64,000 bases of DNA from Collybiopsis luxurians FD-317 M1. Lineage: Eukaryota; Basidiomycota; Agaricomycetes; Agaricales; Omphalotaceae. Below, piece after piece: positions 1 through 12,668 of this stretch. Under the pieces are notes generated by a model. That model was not told the DNA's origin and made no database searches. It saw nothing but the letters and a program-made list of their open reading frames with translations. Each line of letters opens with the position of its first letter. Position 1 is the stretch's first letter. Location of the stretch: positions 83,849 through 147,848 of the forward strand of contig KN834863.1 in the NCBI GenBank assembly GCA_000827265.1, in the 5' to 3' direction. Made by a program: the position numbers and the translations under genes.

Positions 1-540
1 AATGTCAAAGTTAGCCATTCCATCCACAGCGAACCCAATTATTGGCGGTGGTTCAAGTAATTCCACGTACCTGAACATGTTCCCCCCACAAGTATTGCAT
101 TGTCTGCTCAAAGCATAATGCGGTAGGTTTCGCAACCATGCTGAGATGGAGGCGGGAGCCACCTCAAATGGACCACTCAATAAAGAAGACGCATGGGGCC
201 TTGGTTGCCTGAGAGGTTGATGTCCTGCCTCGCACTGAGTTTTAAGCTTGACACAGGGCACACCCATGTGGAGAAGTTCATGGAGCACATCGGCAGAGCT
301 TGTATAATGACCCCATTGCATTGTTCTGTGATGTTGAACAGACTTTCGAAAATTGTCCCTGATAGACTCCATAGATACTTCGCCGGTTATATGAGAGCGA
401 AATGATTGGCTTATAAGTTTCAGGTGTACATATGCGTCGAACAGGTGAGCCGCATCCATCCAAATCTGTTTGAGTATTAAAAATGATGCGTCATAGGCGC
501 AGCTGTTGTTCGACCATCGTAAACGCAAGCCTAAAGACTG
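1..540 (-). other. USP/OTU-like cysteine-protease box fused to the Helitron C terminus
   Basis: The helicase frame continues past motif VI through a low-complexity Ser/Pro/Lys linker (about 1190-545). It then reads RWSNNSCAYDASFLIL at about 505-460, an N-x-C-x-x-(D/N)-(A/S) pattern like the catalytic cysteine box of ubiquitin-specific proteases. A CxxC pair (CNTCGG) follows near 95, and the frame is open to base 1. The His box expected further on would lie outside the window. Cysteine-protease (OTU) domains on Helitron proteins are known in animals and plants. Assignment to the USP or OTU class is inference. Confidence 0.5.
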
Positions 541-3500
541 ATTTGTATGTGCCGCCTGCGTGTTTGTACTCAGTGATCTGCTGTTATCCATCTGCGGTTG
601 GGAATTAGGTGGTGTAAGGAGACCTTTCGGCGACGTCTTACGTATATTCGTTTCTGATGTTTGCGACAGGATTTGGGATGGAGGTGCATTATATAGAGGC
701 TTCGTTGACGATTCAATTGCTTTCGGTGTGGGCTTGGGATTCACCTGCTGCAAACTGGGAGGAGTAAGTAGCCCGCTAGTCAAAGTCTTACGTTTCTTGG
801 CTGATTTGCCCTGCGAATCATTGGACTTGGTATCTGGTTGTTTGTGTTTATTTCCACTTACAGGATCTGGGAGTTTAGGCTTAAATCCACTAAGCTGATC
901 GGACGGAGCACCTTGACTAGGTAAAATAATCTCGGTACTGGATTTCTTCTTAGATTTGCTAAATACACTTCTGTCAACAATTGACCATGGTGAATTACAG
1001 GCTGGTTCATCTAAGTATGGATCCTTATTGCTCCACTTGATAGCCGAATGTGTGTGTTCAGGAACATAGTCTACGCCTTTCCATCGACGAAATGTTTCAA
1101 TCAGGAGGGATCGGGTCGTGCCTTGTACAGATGGATCTAATGTGCCCTCGTACCTCAGGCGCATAATATCGTCAAGTATCTCTATCTCATGAAATTCCTT
1201 TCTCAAGGATCCAGATGCTCCTCCTGTTATCACTTTGGGATCGAAACCCTGAAGGATTGTCGTATTGGCAACACTTCTACCTCGAGAAAGAGCAGTGTAA
1301 AATGCATGATGGTCCCGCAAGGAGTTCAACATAACAGTGACTTTGTCCATGCTATGCCCTTGAGATGCATATGCGGTCATGGCGAAACCAGGTAAAACAT
1401 CCACCTGTTGCCTTGACACGTACATCTTACTATCATCGGGAAGGAGTACATAACCTGCATTCTTTCTAGGTAAAAGTGGTACAACATTTACAGGCAAACC
1501 CTCTAGCTTTATATCAGTGGGAGGCTTGTCAAGCATTACAAACAGTGCATCCAGAACCAATTTATCATGATGACCCTTTGACGCATGCCACGAATAAACA
1601 GTGGCCCGCTGTCCCTTGGTAATGTTTAACTCTGTCGCTACATTGTACCTTATAATGACAGGTAAACCAAAGCAGAGTGATAACACCGGTGCGGTGTGGT
1701 TTTCATGCGAAGATGGAGGAAGATCCCATAGCAGCTCTTGAAGCTCCCCGGACATCGTGTTCACTGCGGACTTGCTTTTCCGCCTAAGAGACAATTTCTG
1801 GTTTTCGTCACCAGAAGTGGTAGCTACCGAGTCTACGCAATAAAATTTCGTGAGTGTCTGACCAGTATCAGCGGCATAACGCAAACACCCCAGCCTATTA
1901 ATCTCATCTTTCTGTCTGTTCTCGCCCACAATAATCGGTGCATCTCGCCAAGGAGCACGACCAATATAGTGATGGCCCGGCTTATCCGACGAGACCATCG
2001 ACTTCAGGAATCGAATATCTTCTGGAGTACATGCTTTATAACGCATGTTCTCCAGTGCTCTTCGAAACTTCATGTCATCCACATTTTCACCTTGGTTTCT
2101 CATATTTTTGTGTAAGATCACCACCGTTGTTACTTGGTGCCATAGAGCTTTGCCGATGGCAGCGTAGTTCCCCTGCAACATTGTTCAATTTAAACCAGCT
2201 GTATGGCTATACAGCGAGACATTCTCACCGCCAACTGGTGGTAATTGGGCAAAATCACCAACAAAAATCATGTTCATGCCTCCGAACGATTCGATGAGCT
2301 TGTTTCTAACCAATGCCAGTCGCTCCAAAATTCTGTACATATCAACACAGGAAAGCATAGAAACCTCATCTAGTACCATATATTCGACACCATTCAGTCT
2401 TGAGCAGACTTCCACCAGCGTCTTTTTTCCAGTGTACTTTACTTGACCATTCAGACCGAGTAGAAAATGGTAGGTGGAACCACCAAGGAGAGCTGCAGCA
2501 TTTCCTGTAGGTGCCGATACTACAATTGCAAATCGACAACTACGAGCAGCAAAGAAGTGCAGCAGAGCATTGACAAGTTGGGACTTTCCGGTTCCACCCA
2601 TTCCACCAACATACATACGCAGAGGGTCGAGACATGAAACAGAAATATGCTGAGCCATGATTCAGAATGCGCACTCTTGCTCGTCATTGAGGTGGAACTG
2701 AAGTAAAACAGATTGTATCAGGTTCTTTATGCTTCCGTACTCAATACCTAGGTTGTCGAAATATGATCTGTCACAAATCTCCGCAACATTGGGATTAAAA
2801 GGGGGCAGTTTCTTCTCGGGAGGTGCTTTGTCTACTGGCAAACCATTCTGTGGGGGCCGATTTGCATCTTCCTTTCTTCCAGACAGCACACGATCACGAG
2901 CATCAGCAATGAGTAAATTCCAGGCTAACACTTCTCGTCTCTTGATGGCAATCGGAGGAGGCATCGCAGATGCAGCTTGACTGGAGAGAGGCCCAATGGT
3001 ATTCGTCCAACCGGAATTAAACAGAATGTCTCTGATTTCTTTTGCTCCATTTTCACGAGCGAGGTGGGTCCTTCCCGCCTTCATTCCTGATTCGGCATCA
3101 TACAGAACCACTGCATCATCAACTATATCGGCCCAATCATTGGGTCCTTCGTTTCGATTTGAGTTGTTTCCCAATGCAGATTCAATGGACTGCTCAACTG
3201 ATTGAATAATATCATCATCTCCCGCAATATTTGAGCCTGGCGCTTGCATCAAAGTTCCCGCTTTAAGTTGTGCACAGAAATCATCCCTGGAGTCCAGGCA
3301 TTCATACCGTAAATTCATATTCTTCAAGTGTAGTAAGTCCTGCTCTGTAAATTTGTGAGCATCGAACGCTTCGTCCCACGACTGAGTTTCAGTTTTCAGA
3401 TCCTGACCAGATCTCCACAGTTTGAAAAAAGTAAGCATAGCACTACAATAATACTCTCGGTCACCTTTATCTGGACGAGGAAGAGGTGGACCAATAAAAT

Positions 3501-6500
3501 TAGGAATAACAACATCATATTCACGAGTGACACTAACAACATGGCTGGTCTGTAATGGATGACCTGCGAGAAACTGCAGTTGCCCATCCCGCGAATTCTG
3601 CATCTTGTGCGAATCTGAGTCAGATGAGTCACCTTCATCCTCGCTGTCAGGGACCTTAAGAGGTTGCTTCTTTTTTGGTTTCTTTACACGCTTGAATTGC
3701 CACAGCCATTCATATAAATTGTAGGAAGCGTGGGCATCGGGTCGGTGAGTGTAGTCAAATGTAGAAGAAAGACCTATTAATTTACCCTTTCGATGCAATA
3801 AGACTACTTTGTTATCATTTTTGCAGTCATCAGGATGCCAGTAGGATTGTGCCTCTGAAACAAAAGACTTCCAGTAGAAGGGTACGAACGTATGACTCTT
3901 ATAGTGATCTGGCTGCTGTAGTAGATACATACAAATCATTGGCCCACCTATCTCTAGCTTTGTGGTGAGGAGATTTACCATCTGCGTAAGCAACCGACGG
4001 GTTTTCTCTTTGTCAGATTGTGACCCCTTTAGCAATTCAGTGTTCTTCTCAAATATAGCTTTAATCCTGTCAAATACAATGTGAGTTTTCAATCCAGTTT
4101 TAGTGATATAGTCTGCAACATAGCATATGACAGCTTTGATTGCAGTTCCTGAGAGCAGGCATGTTACATCAGTGTTACATCTCATCAAGTCAAAGCAGGA
4201 GAAATATCATTCAGCCACTCTTCGAGTTTCTTCAAAGACAAATGCCCTGTTGTGCAATCAATGATAGTTTCTTTGAACATTGCACGCGGAAAGCGAGCCT
4301 TGCATCTTCGATATTTGTTGTTCATACAAGATACTTCGAATTTATCCCAGTCCACTGTACCATCCGCTTTCATAGCTCTGTTACAATCATGAACATTGGA
4401 TTTGAGTAATAGGTCATCGACCATAAACTTGTACCTCTGTAACCAGTCGCTATAAGCCGCACAGGCATCACAGCCAGGATAGTTGCAGTGACAGGAAGGA
4501 GGAGCAGGTTCTGGTAGGGTTAACTCAGGACTGACATACGAAGGGGAAGACTCTGCAACCCTAATGGCTTCGGAAACTTCAGTTTTTGAACCAGTGAGAA
4601 ACTCACCTACACGGACACTTTCGATATAAGCAATTAGCTGAGTTTGGAAATCAGACGCCGGATCGAGTAGTCGTTCCTTAATCTCAAGTGGAGACAGTTT
4701 CTTTTTAGTGAAGGCCATACCATGCAAATGGAGGGTAAGCCGACCTTGCTGCTCGACAGTGCAATAGTACGCAGCAGTGGGGCCGAATAAACCAGGTTTA
4801 TGAACTGAACCAATTACAATGTCCAAGAAGAGTGACACCATAAAGTGAAAGAACTGAGCAGCCGCGGCGGGATTTTGACTTAAAAGTTTTTGACGTTCCT
4901 GGTCAGAGCGAAGGGGAACATCAAACTGCTGTCGGGTATCAGCATAGTATATACAAAGAGGGTGCTTAAAGTCGCATGGAGCTAAAGTAAAATACCATGT
5001 TGGACCACCTATGTGGGTTACGAGAGACCAAATCTTGTGTTGCATGCTGCACTTACTGGAGACTGACCCTTTTGTTTTAGAAGACGCTAGGTCTAAATCA
5101 CAAAGTAATGTGAAACACAGCTGTTCTGATTCAGTGGAAGGTTTCACAAACTCACCTCCCGCCATACGCATTGCTAAATCTTGCAAAACAAGCTTATCTG
5201 CACTCAATAGCTGAGTGGAAATGTTTTCAAAATTCTTAGAGGATGCAAGGATGAAAGCTTGAGTGGTACCCGCTTTAATCTGTTCGTGACTGAAAGCTAC
5301 AAAGGGGAAAGCCATATCGGTCTGAAATCTCTTATCGTGATATAGCATTAATAATTTTTTGTGCAATTGGTCGGACAGTCTCTTCGACGACAGTGAAGTA
5401 GAGCCAATCCCTCCCAAACCAAAAGGGAATAGCCACGGGAACATCTTAGGGTAGAGCTGAGTATTATTCTAGATGCTCTCTGGGTTTGCTGCATGAGAAG
5501 TACGAAGGAATTTTCCTTCATCATCTAGATGCTGTAAAGCTCGAGCTTGAATCTGCTCGGTGGACATATGCTTAAGATCTTCACCAACAATCCCATGGAC
5601 AGTGAAAACACATTCACCACCCTCAATTCCATCGTCCTCCAAATTGTCATGCACACTTACACCTTCTGCGGTGTGGTTAGAGTGTTTTTGAAAGTATTCT
5701 ACAGCAACAATTGGAACCTCAGAGCTGTATCCGTCTAGATTTTCTGGCGAAAAGGTGACATCTGCATAGTCGGAATGATTCAAAATTAACCATTGAATTG
5801 CATGAGCCACTTTATTCTGCCTCACAAATAATAGAGCTCTCTTGTATTCGTCATCAGTAGGCTTGCAAGGCCCAGAGAACATTATAGCCAAAACTTCACT
5901 AATATCCTCTCTAGGAGGAGGAAGTATGTTGTAAATTTTGGGTATAGGGTTTTCATATGCAATGACATTAGCAACCAGTTTACTGTGCTCGCCTTTAACC
6001 TTACCACATTGCACACGAACAAAGCATTTGGAGTGGCGTACTCAGGAAATCAACAATTTCTCATAGAATGTCAGACCTTGTAATTCAGGCAGTACTTCGC
6101 CCAGCCACAAGCCATTGCATAAAGCAAACTGAGGGATCTTGCCCTGTCGAATAGATGAATGACAAGACAAGCATACCATGTTGTTACAGGTTTTGTCAAG
6201 AACGGGACCTGTGCACTCTTTAATGGGATCAACGGCGCTGCATCGAGGCAATCTTGTAACACCGACGGCTTCCAAAATGTGGGTCATATTTCTGATATTT
6301 GCAAGAGGAGATAACGCAGACACCAAACAAAGTTGGCCACAGACAGAACAACCAGCTTCCTCAAAATTAGAAGGGTGGCAAGCTGCTGCAAATCGCCGCA
6401 CAACATTGTCAACATGCACTTGGCTTATTGGTTCAGGGGGAAAGTCCTCAGACTCACTACCAGCATTAACATCACTTATCATCGAAAGCTGCATCTTATC

Positions 6501-6776
6501 CGAGTGATGGATGTGATCAATAACGACACTCAAAGAAGTGGAAGATACCGATGTTGACCGAGGATTAGGATTAGAAGATGAAGAGGATGGCATGGTAAAT
6601 GAGAAAACTGAAGATGGAGGTATTGGTTTAGGCTGCGAAGGCTTTATCTGAACCTTGAATTTGGATACAGTCGGTGAGGATGGAGGGGGAGGATTTATAT
6701 GGAAAGACGACATCATTGAACCATAGCTTACCTTAGGACGATGACCGCCGCCTAAGAAATTTGACTGGAGTGGCAT
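1..6776 (-). pseudogene. Helitron Rep-helicase, broken, open at left edge
   Basis: Rolling-circle transposase/helicase of a Helitron. The N-terminal Ser/Pro-rich stretch starts at an ATG near 6776. A DUF6570-like region follows (CxxC pairs, then a segment at 6014-5469), then a Helitron_like_N domain at 5444-4187 with FPWLFPFGLGGIG and the HUH-type LTLHLHGMAF. The PIF1 helicase has Walker A GGMGGTGKS near 2600, DEVSML and GDFAQLPPVGG, and motif VI MTAYASQGHS near 1370. The frame then stays open to base 1, through a cysteine box at about 500. Lesions: TGA 6042-6044, TAG 5469-5471, a one-base frameshift near 4186, TGA 2662-2664 and TGA 2185-2187. The frame agrees on both sides of each stop, so this is one recently broken gene rather than several. 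The TC 5' end and the CTRR hairpin 3' end were not identified; the 3' end lies off the window. Confidence 0.93.
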
Positions 6777-7538
6777 GGGAGCTGCAAGGACTGATAAGGT
6801 CAATGACAAGCGATCGGTACAAGAGACTTTTTTGGACACAAAGAGACCACGTATGAAGAGGAAACAAAATTCCCATTTAATATAGTAAGGGAAAACCAGA
6901 TTGATACACAACTTAAATGACCAAGCAGCCATTAACGACCCGTCACATTCGACAAAAGTACGTGCACAGATAACATGAATCACGAACACAGCGTGAGCTG
7001 TAGGTACACAGTCAGAGCAATGAGGTCCACCGGAACATAGGGGAAAAGAAACGGGTGTTACAAAAAGCGAGAGCATCTAATAGAGAAACAGTGAGTGTGT
7101 TGTAAAGGCAGAGGAAATAAGCAGTAGGACGAACATGATTCGAAATAGAGGGTTCATGTTTGACACCAACCGAGGAGCAGGTCAATTGGTAGATAACTAG
7201 GCATGGACAATGATCAGTGATACAGAGACAATCAGGCAGAACAGATTGAAGACCTGGCATCATGATGCATGGTATGAACATTACAGCATGTATGATTGAA
7301 TGAAAGAAAAAGGCATTGGAGAACGAAGCAGGGCCTGAGAGTGAGAAACTGGAAACCAACTTATTTTCACATGACCGCATGAAAGATGAGTCACCGATTT
7401 ACTTCCAAAGTGTACAGTTTGGGGCGTGGTGCGGGCATATTGTATAAAAACAACTACAGCATAAGTACAAGCATACAGAACAATGTAGATAGACATATAC
7501 TGCATAAGACACAGCGACCGATGATGACTATAGGGTGC
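6777..7538. other. gene-free interval upstream of the Helitron
   Basis: This should hold the Helitron promoter and perhaps its 5' end on the minus strand. Open frames here show no family signature. The plus strand turns purine-rich from about 6.78 kb, which marks the start of the skewed block. Confidence 0.4.
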
Positions 7539-8169
7539 TCAATCATGATTGCAGGATTTGCTGAATGCGAAGCATGAGAAGACTATAAGGAAGGAAAAGA
7601 TTACAAGGATGTACTCATGGAACCAAGACCACAATGCCCATTTATCGGCAGCATTTGCATTGCGAAGCTCACCATGTGAGTCCAAAGCAAGAGCAATCGC
7701 ATGAGCTGTACAGTAACGGGTGGAGAGAGTGCGAGTGCAAGAGATACTGCTGGAGCAAAGTGGTAGAGTATAGGGCAGATCTCCAAAGATACACAGCGGC
7801 ATCGTTTCAATGGGCACAGTTTCCGTCGCTTGTATAAATGCGAGAAGGCCAGTGGAGGCGTCAGCAGGAAGATAAACAGAGCCTTTGAGAACCTTATTCA
7901 ATGACATTAGCCAAGCTCCTTGACCGACGGGAACAGGCAGGTCGGCAACCAAATTGACCCCGAATGGTTGCAACAGAGGTTCGGGCGCGTCTGGATGCAT
8001 GACGAGAATAGTAAATGTCCTGCGATTCGCCTGAAACCACAAAGTCAAAAAAAAAAAAAAAAAGAGCGTTAGAATGAGTATAACAGGCAAGATAACGACT
8101 CACTGTATCAGGAGGATGCGGGACCTTGCGAAGCGCAGCCAATTGATCCAGGGAAGGAAAACAAGACAT
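7539..8169 (-). CDS. hypothetical two-exon protein (185 aa) of the cassette
   Basis: Exon 1 is 8169-8104 (ATG start, MSCFPSLDQLAAL). The 73-nt intron 8103-8031 has GTGAGT and TTTCAG ends and a long T tract, and exon 2 is 8030-7539. Exon phase is 0 and the joined frame is open for 185 codons. I do not recognise the family. The middle is rich in Pro, Leu and Ala (PFGVNLVADLPVPVGQGAW). The C terminus has a hydrophobic run (YILVIFSFLIVFSCFAF) that could be a tail anchor, or intron read through if a donor at 7611 is used instead. It lies downstream of the helicase on the same strand. Confidence 0.5.
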
Positions 8170-8551
8170 TTGGTGCAGATTGAAGGAAGGGCATGCTCAA
8201 CAAGTGCATCTTTATAGTAGTTATCGAACAAAATAAAGTGAGAAGAACCTCAGAAGCAGGACTCTGAAGTCAACTTGACATTTGAGAACACAGTAACAAG
8301 CATAATACATATATTAAATCATGTAAAAACAGATTCACACAGATCAGACGAAATATAGAAGCGAAGAAGAGATGCAGCGGACTCACTGAATGCAATCAGA
8401 GAAGTATACATATGAGCCTTACGCCGTACGTACAAATGATGGGAAAAAGAAGATGGCATAGACAAGGATGCGAACAAGAAAGTTTGTAACAGAGATGACA
8501 GACAAAAAGGGTGAAGTATATAGATTCAAAATTAAAAGAAGGAAAATGTAC
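8170..8551. other. spacer between cassette genes
   Basis: About 380 bp between the helicase stop and the ATG of the 185-aa gene. It is pyrimidine-rich on the minus strand. No coding signature seen; it probably holds the helicase 3' UTR and the next promoter. Confidence 0.4.
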
Positions 8552-9976
8552 TCATTGCGGAAACACAGTCGGAATGGAAGTATAACATTTGAGCAAAGAT
8601 AGGATAGAAGAAAGACTGGGCATAGAGGCAGCCGCTTGCTGTAACTCAGAAAGCAAAATAGGAGAGGTGACGGTCACATCAGAAGCAGAGCGAACTTGAT
8701 TGAACAGAAATGGAAGAGAATGAAATCGACTCAAACCAGCGTCATTATTGATGAGTACTCAATCAAAAGTTTGACCTACACAGTCATTTTCCAACATAGC
8801 AAACCTGGGTATAAGGCCAATTTGTCGACGCCTAATACTCAGCCAGTCACCATTCATATTGAGAGGATTGGGTACTTTGAACGCAAAGACCAATGGCACG
8901 ACAGTCACAAACTGATCCTGGCCAGCAGTGAACATGGAATCGAGGCAAACAATGACAGCGGAAGGCGGATAGTCAAGGGACACCTCAGATTCATGTGGCC
9001 TGGTGTGGAAGTTTGAATCGCAACTATCAAGCACGATTTCAATGACATGGCCCCAATATCGATTCCTGGAGCCGCCAATGATAGTAACGGGCATACCCTC
9101 GCACAGCGGAACGGAGACGGTAATGTGACCACCCATGGAAATAAAGTCAAGGACTTGACCTAGTTCTTGACAGTCAAGAATGCTGAGATCCAGAGAGACA
9201 CAGTCATCGCGAGCATCGGAGTGATACAAAATGCGAGATGGCAAAGAGGCGAAGTCTTCAGCTGCAACTTTGTTCCACAAACGAACATTAATAAGAGAAG
9301 TGGTGATGATCTGACGGCCACGCAAGAATAGACAGGGCAAGTCGAGAGCATCGACAGAAGGAATAACGGTTATACTGGGCATGATAAAATCCGACCTACT
9401 GACTGCAAGAGTCAGGATATCAGAAGTGAAATGCATCCAGTCGGTGTCAAACAGAGCAATGCAGTCGTGCAAGTGGAAATGGGATGTAAACTGGCAAAGA
9501 ATGGGAGGAGATTGGTCGGCACACAAAAGCCAAAGTGGATAATGGGCGTCAGAGAAGCCGAACGGATTGAGGAATAAAATGACATTGCGACCTCCAAAAA
9601 AAAGAGACGACATGTGAGGCGGTGCATCTTTTTGCAACGCATGAGAGAAGGATGCAAGACAGTGGGACTCAATGGATGTGGCCTCATCAAAGAGGAAAAG
9701 GGTCTTCCCATAAGTAAGTTCAGTCGAAGGGCATGTAGATGAGAGGATATGACCGGATATGATTGAAGCACTCTGAGCTGAAGGAGTGCCTTTGAACACA
9801 ACGTGAGCCGCCTGAAGGGATTCAAAATAGGAATAGATCGCTCTAAGTATTTCAGTTTTGCCAGTTCAGGAATTGCCAGTGACAAGCAGCAATAGTTGAG
9901 CATCATTATGGGACAAAAAATGGTCACAAACGCGATCAACGATGGCTTGTTGGATAGCGGTGAGTGTAACAGGCAT
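8552..9976 (-). pseudogene. PIF1-like DNA helicase with two in-frame TGA codons
   Basis: The frame from ATG 9976 runs to TGA 8552 in one register, 474 codons. It starts with a Q-motif-like LTAIQQAIVDRV, then Walker A VTGNS-TGA-TGKTEILRA (TGA at 9868-9866 where Gly is expected). Walker B is TLFLFDEATSI, and a motif-III region begins GGRNVILF. The motif VI region reads RFAMLENDCVGQTFD, then TGA 8761-8759, then VLINNDAG and NQVRSASDV, which fits the usual GQTFDxV...SRVRS pattern. The two TGAs are the only breaks. The P-loop stop should be lethal unless read through. Motif III lacks the usual GD(F/P)xQLPP, so the protein is divergent. It is distinct from the Helitron helicase at 2.6 kb and divergently placed from the MYND gene. 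Confidence 0.75.
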
Positions 9977-11316
9977 CTACACACACTCAATGAGAAATGA
10001 AATGGAAAGGACAAGTGGATGAAAAATCACCAGAGCAGTAATGGAAAGTAACACAGGATGTATTGAAAGGCGACAGTAAGGTCAAACCACATTATAAACT
10101 GTAAAAGGACTGTGACTAGATTGTAAATAAAAAAAAATGAACCTCAAAAAAATGAGCCACAGATAGATAAATTGAAGAGTTGAAAGAAGGATTCATTGTA
10201 TGTGTATGAAAACAAGAGTACGACAGGGAATGAATTTTTTTTAAAAAAAAGATACGCCAAAGAGAGGCAATTTGAAATTCAAATAAAAAATCGGATCTGA
10301 AAAAGAGGGTAATGGGAAATGGTAAGACGAAGGCCGTGGCACAGAGGCCCAAGATAGATTGAAATGAAAAGTAATACGGTAGAAAATTTGAAGCAGGCTA
10401 GAGAAGTCAAGGTGGACAATGACAGGACAATGACAAAATTCACAGCGGAATGAGTAAAGAAGAGAACGAGGAGGCAATGAACGCTGTCCAAGTATTCGAC
10501 ATAAAAATGGAAGAGGTGGCTATTTCCTTGGGTGAGCGGGTGAGTGGGAAGTGAAATGAACCCAACAAACGCTGTCCAAGTATTCGATGTAAAATGTATG
10601 AGGTAGCTATTTCCTCGGTTGGGTGGGAAGTGAAATGGACCCAAGGAATGCTGTCCAAGTATTTGACGTAAAATGTAAGAGGTAGCTATTTCCTCGGGTG
10701 AGTGGGAAATAAAAGTAGTGAAGAATGGAATACACTGACACGATCTGGACAAAGAAGACCTGCAAAAAAAAAAAAAAAAGGGGCGACAATGCATGAGAGC
10801 AGATACTGCGAATCTACGAGAGAACAACAGCTAAAGACACAATGGAAATGAGAACTGAAGGATGCGACAGCATTGACAGAGGCGAGATGTAGTCACTGAA
10901 GATTAATCGAGCACACAGAAGAGAATCTGGACCGACAGCCAAGAGATGGAAGTGACAGTGGAAGTGGCGAATGCATAGAAACCCAAACTGTTGTCGAAAC
11001 GATATGTAAGTGGGGGGTTCAAATAATAGAGAAGTGAGAACTGAACAATGCAACAGGGTTGACAGAACAAAGACGTACAGAGCAAAAATTGATTGAGCAA
11101 TAGTAACCCGCAGAGACTGAGAAAGGAAGGGCGGCAAATGCATAGAAACCCGAGCTTCTGTGTAATGCAATAGAGAAGCGGGCAAATGGAATAATAGAGA
11201 TGCGCATCTGGACCTTGAAGATATACAAACTGTCTGCGGAACAAGAATGAGATGTTGAAAAAGAAGGATGTCAATAAAAGCAGAGACGATGAGGCAGACT
11301 ATGGCAAGTTTGTAGC
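9977..11316. promoter_or_regulatory. divergent intergenic region between helicase and MYND gene
   Basis: 1.34 kb separating two start codons that face away from each other, so it is a candidate bidirectional promoter. It holds a three-copy tandem repeat (10481-10716) and homopolymer A tracts near 10765. The long minus-strand frames here are pyrimidine-tract artefacts without family signature. Confidence 0.4.
10481..10716. repeat. three imperfect tandem copies of an 80-88 bp unit
   Basis: The word GCTGTCCAAGTATT starts at 10483, 10571 and 10650, each time followed by a GTAGCTATTTCCT-type block and a GTGGGAA(G/A)T(G/A)AAA block. Spacings are 88 and 79 bp. The copies sit in the helicase/MYND divergent spacer, so they may be upstream regulatory repeats. 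Confidence 0.85.
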
Positions 11317-12080
11317 ATGAAAAAGGCAATGGACTTACCAGCTCTTACTGCAGAAGAATATGCAAAACTTCTCACCCAAATTCGACCACCTATAGCATCC
11401 ATTGCACAGCATCCAGCTTCGGACAGGAAGGAGCGTATACGAAAAGAGATGGAGCAATGTATGGAGTGTGGCCAGAGGAAAACTCGAGCAAATCTGCTAA
11501 TGAAATGTGGCAGATGTAAAGTAGACACCTATTGTGTGAGTGCAGTGAGAAGGGGAGATGAAGATTTCGAACTGACATTATGCAGAGCAAGGAATGCCAG
11601 AAGCGGACATGGGCCTTGCACAAAGACAGGTGTAAGCAGAACCAGGGCGTCATGGATACATGGAGCACCAAAAACCACCAGAAATATGCATCGTTATGCT
11701 GTTTCATCAACAAGCACTGGCTGGTCATTGCATACGCAGCAATCTCAGGTGTGCTCGGTGATGTAGGCAGAGCATTGGAAGAGGTAGTGGTAATATTCAT
11801 TTCCAATCGACAGCACTTGGCCTCAGGCAACCTGGTACAAAGTGAGACAGCATTTTTTGTGACGGATATACAAGTTATTCCAGTTGGACAGGTCGGGACT
11901 GGTGCAGAAGGAATTCGTCGAAAGGTGTTGGAAGCAAATGAGGAAGCAGTAGCGAAAGGGTCATACGGGGCAGCCGTGGCATTGGTGATGTGCGCGGAAT
12001 ACGACATCACTAACGTGATACCTGTAGGGATGAATGTAACAGCAGGATCAGTGGGGCAGCAGAGGCGAAAGTGGAAATGA
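11317..12080 (+). CDS. MYND zinc-finger protein (237 aa, two exons)
   Basis: Exon 1 is 11317-11535 and exon 2 is 11586-12080. The 50-nt intron (GTGAG...TGCAG) falls inside the finger, and splicing restores it: CMECG, then KCGRCK, then TYC-SKEC, then HKDRC. That is the C/C/C/C/C/C/H/C order of a MYND finger at about residues 48-90. MYND fingers bind proline-rich peptides in partner proteins. The C-terminal 150 residues form a domain I cannot name. A diverged copy of it lies at 43.03-43.37 kb (RQHL versus HQHL, ETAFFVTD versus EMAFYVTD). The frame is intact. It is the only cassette gene facing plus between 7.5 and 17 kb. Confidence 0.85.
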
Positions 12081-12668
12081 CAAGTGATGGAGGTTATGAA
12101 TCACAGAATTGTATTGTAGAATGGAAGTAGTCGATTGTAATTGAAGCTTCAACAGCTTCACAATAAATGAGTATATGACGAGAATTCAAGAAATATGGAA
12201 AAGCGATATAACCTACAGGAAGAATTAGAGTGGAAAGGAATGCATATGATTCAACAGAAGTTAGTGGATGATCATAGTAATGAGAAAAAAGAAAGAAGGG
12301 CAGCTCTTGTTATGCCAAGACCGTGACAAGGTATGTAAGTTACGCTTAGGCGACAGAAGGACTCATATCGCATTCATGAGCAAGGTGGTAATTGATGATC
12401 AATTAACAGGCAAGAAGGTACTACACAATGTATAGAAGTACAGAAGCGAGTAATTCCAACCAAAAAAAAAAGGTAGGAATTAAAACGGACCTGCAAGGGA
12501 CGACGCAAGAAAAATGCAGCATAGTATGCTCAAAGACAAGGGATTTCAAGTCCAAGAGAGATAGGTAGAAATGGAAAGAAAAATACATACTAGGATATGA
12601 GGACAGATAGAACAATTAGAGGTCAAGGATATGCAAAGCGAGAGTAATAGCAACGCAAACACAAACAG
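12081..12668. other. convergent spacer
   Basis: 590 bp between the ends of the MYND gene and the Ser/Pro-rich gene. A-rich on the plus strand. No coding or repeat signal recognised. Confidence 0.4.

Noticed and set aside
10814..11329. Long hydrophobic minus-strand frames (171 and 123 codons)
   Set aside because: Translation of pyrimidine-rich spacer; three overlapping frames are open at once, with no conserved motif.
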